A stretch of DNA of 13,090 nucleotides, taken from the NCBI GenBank assembly GCA_024687845.1, contig JAILEL010000060.1, forward strand, positions 1 through 13,090, written 5' to 3'. Of this stretch, positions 11,650-13,090 are shown piece after piece (within the stretch, counting starts at the first letter, position 1; each line of letters begins with the position of its first letter). This DNA is from Eubacterium sp. (GTDB taxonomy: Bacteria > Bacillota_A > Clostridia > Lachnospirales > Lachnospiraceae). Below the pieces are notes generated by a model, which ran no database searches, was not told the origin of the DNA, and saw only the letters and a program-made list of their open reading frames with translations. Made by a program: the position numbers and the translations under genes.

Positions 11650-12290
11650 TTAAAACTGTATTTTCACAATAAGCATTTTTACAAAACTATCGCAGAACCT
11701 AATCATCAACTTATGAATTCCACTTACATGATTATAAATATCTCTGTATCCTCTCATATAGCTTTTTGATGTAATATTTTTAAAATCATTGCTCCAATTA
11801 AGTAACTCTTTTTCGTTTTCAAGAGAAAAAAATGCCTGAACATCTTTTATTCCTGCCTCTTTCAGCCATGTTTTGGTCATCATTTTGGCTCCTCTCTTAT
11901 TACAGGAATCAAAAACCAATATTCCGCCAGGAAATCTTTTTGCCAACTCACAGAATAATTTCTTAACATCTTCTATTTTGAAATAATAGAACACGCCTGT
12001 AGCAAAAAATATAACTCCGTTATCAGCATCGATTTCATCCATCCATTTGAAGTCATTTAGATTACAGGCCAAATTCTTTTCTCTATCTCTTTCCTGAAGA
12101 ATATCATTACGAATCGCAATAACATCTGGCATATCAATATTATAACCATAACAGGTTCCATTATCACACTTGCGAAAGGTGTCATCAAGTCCACACCCGA
12201 GATTTATAACCGCCGCCTTAGGATGATCAATAAGATAATCTTTTACTCCACAACTTATATCATATACAAGCTATTATCATAAAAAGTTTT
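11650..12290 (-). pseudogene. N-truncated TcmP/LCM-like class I methyltransferase
   Basis: From about 12270 to 11650 one frame stays open: SCGVKDYLIDHPKAAVINLG, then CGLDDTFRKCDNG…GYNIDMPDVIAIR, NLNDFKWMDEID, and a complete-looking C-terminus ending KMLIVKIQF. INLGCGLDDTF is the SAM-binding loop and NIDMPDV follows it, as in the leucine carboxyl methyltransferase / TcmP fold. Upstream the frame meets TAG, TAA and TGA, and FYDNSLYM can be read in a shifted frame, so about 60 N-terminal residues are lost with a frameshift at the junction. An internal ATG (12132) lies after the SAM loop and could not restore function. Confidence 0.7.
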
Positions 12291-12304
12291 AACATAATTT
12301 ATCC

Positions 12305-12892
12305 TTATTTTGTTCCTTTTATGCAGAACAAATTTTCTTTCTTTGATATTACAACATTTTTAAATCCGAAATTTTCCATAAAACCCTTTATTTCTTCAGC
12401 TGTATATCTCTTCATACATGGAACTTTTTTCTCCCAGTCAATTTTAGGATCACCATAATTATTGATAATAACAAACTGACCATCTGGCTTTACTACTCTA
12501 TATACCTCTTTGAGATTTTCTTCAATATCCGGCCAAAAAAATACGGTTTCGAAAGCTGTAACCAAATCAAATACATCTTTCTTGAACGGCATCTTCTCAA
12601 CACTGCCTTTTATTATCTTTACCCGGCTTTCTCCTTTATTTACTTTTTTTGCCTTCTTTACACTTTCATCAGAAACATCATAGCCTACGATTTTTCCTTC
12701 TCTACATTTTGAAAGCATTCTTTTTATGTTATAGCCACCTCCGCAGCCAATATCGAGAATATCCGCTTTCACGGGTATACTGAATTTTGTAAATGCCCAC
12801 TGTGCCATTGGCAAATGTTCCTTGTCCATGCTCACGAGCATCATTCTTCCTAATAATCCTTTTGGATTTCCAAAATTATCTGTAAAGCTCAT
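12305..12892 (-). CDS. Class I SAM-dependent methyltransferase
   Basis: A 195-residue protein with the complete Rossmann methyltransferase core. Motif I is ILDIGCGGGYN (45-55), the acidic end of strand 2 is VGYDVS (69-74), the adenine-contact region is GSVEKMPF (96-103), motif IV is FDLVTAFETVFFW (108-120) and the post-motif is LKEVYRVVKPDGQFVIIN. It is of the UbiE/Methyltransf_11 type. The substrate cannot be told; the C-terminal part is short, as in small-molecule methyltransferases. GAGGT lies eight bases before the ATG. It starts 22 bases after the ATC-hydrolase stop, so the two are co-transcribed, and a decayed second methyltransferase follows. Confidence 0.88.
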   Translation of the reverse strand: MSFTDNFGNPKGLLGRMMLVSMDKEHLPMAQWAFTKFSIPVKADILDIGCGGGYNIKRMLSKCREGKIVGYDVSDESVKKAKKVNKGESRVKIIKGSVEKMPFKKDVFDLVTAFETVFFWPDIEENLKEVYRVVKPDGQFVIINNYGDPKIDWEKKVPCMKRYTAEEIKGFMENFGFKNVVISKKENLFCIKGTK

Positions 12893-12914
12893 TTTATCAA
12901 CCTCGTAATAATAT

Positions 12915-13090
12915 TTATTTATTCAAACTATATCTGAAATCGCACAAATCTCCACCTTCTGCTATAGTTGTTGTTCGTACAAGTTTTGCATTCATTAAAT
13001 CTGCCATCATAAAGTCTAACTGACACAGATACTTTGCAAGTTCAAAGCAGCCTTCATCCTTACATATTTTGCATATTCCACACTCATGGT
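12915..13090 (-). CDS. L-2-amino-thiazoline-4-carboxylic acid hydrolase-like, C-terminal end (partial)
   Basis: The frame enters from the right edge and reads HECGICKICKDEGCFELAKY, then LCQLDFMMADLMNAKLVRTT, TIAEGGDLCDFRYSLNK and TAA. C..C…L..YLC..D..MA…..L.RT.TIAEGG..CDFRY is, from memory, the typical end of the ATC-hydrolase family (PF14196). The characterised Pseudomonas enzyme opens a thiazoline ring in cysteine formation, but most Firmicutes members have no known substrate. Only the last 57 or so residues are present; the upstream part is outside the window. It is the first visible gene of the methyltransferase operon. Confidence 0.8.
   Translation of the reverse strand, partial: HECGICKICKDEGCFELAKYLCQLDFMMADLMNAKLVRTTTIAEGGDLCDFRYSLNK

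Overview
The window is AT-rich, with every convincing gene on the minus strand. Gene style suggests a gut or rumen Clostridia, most likely Lachnospiraceae: MptD-type ECF transporters, TetR-controlled ABC exporter pairs, an Rrf2 regulator, an ATC-hydrolase/methyltransferase pair, strong GGAGG ribosome sites and no encoded CCA on tRNAs. This assignment is inference from recognised families; no search was run.

Region 1 (1-1740) looks like a decayed mobile-element or prophage-type tRNA cluster. On the minus strand I can fold His(GTG), Glu(TTC), Leu(TAA), Leu(TAG) and Arg(TCT) tRNAs. A Tyr(GTA) and a Glu(CTC) tRNA have recognisable 5' three-quarters but 3' ends that do not pair. A 73-residue Cro/C1-type HTH gene lies among them. 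So does a self-contained promoter / long-hairpin / terminator unit (about 1066-1256) that looks like a small RNA gene. The cluster begins, in transcription order, with a chimeric remnant of an ATP-grasp protein.

Region 2 (1740-3540) is a TetR-led operon. It has a canonical promoter with a 39-bp palindrome just downstream of the -10, a TetR repressor and two paralogous small membrane proteins. The first membrane gene is split by an in-frame TAG.

Region 3 (3577-10760) is the functional core: a TetR regulator, two half-size ABC transporters forming a probable heterodimer, then an MptD-family ECF S component, EcfT and a double-ATPase EcfA. The last three are tightly coupled (2-nt gap, then ATGA overlap). 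The layout, and the FADPDNE sequence in one ATPase, recall IrtAB/YbtPQ-like transporters linked to siderophore or metallophore uptake. An Rrf2 regulator with three Fe-S-type cysteines lies immediately upstream.

Region 4 (11285-13090) is the tail of another operon. It holds the end of an L-2-amino-thiazoline-4-carboxylic acid hydrolase, an intact class I methyltransferase, then a series of degraded genes: an N-truncated TcmP/LCM-like methyltransferase, a truncated PHP-phosphatase start and an unidentified C-terminal fragment. It closes at an intrinsic terminator nearly identical to the one ending region 2.
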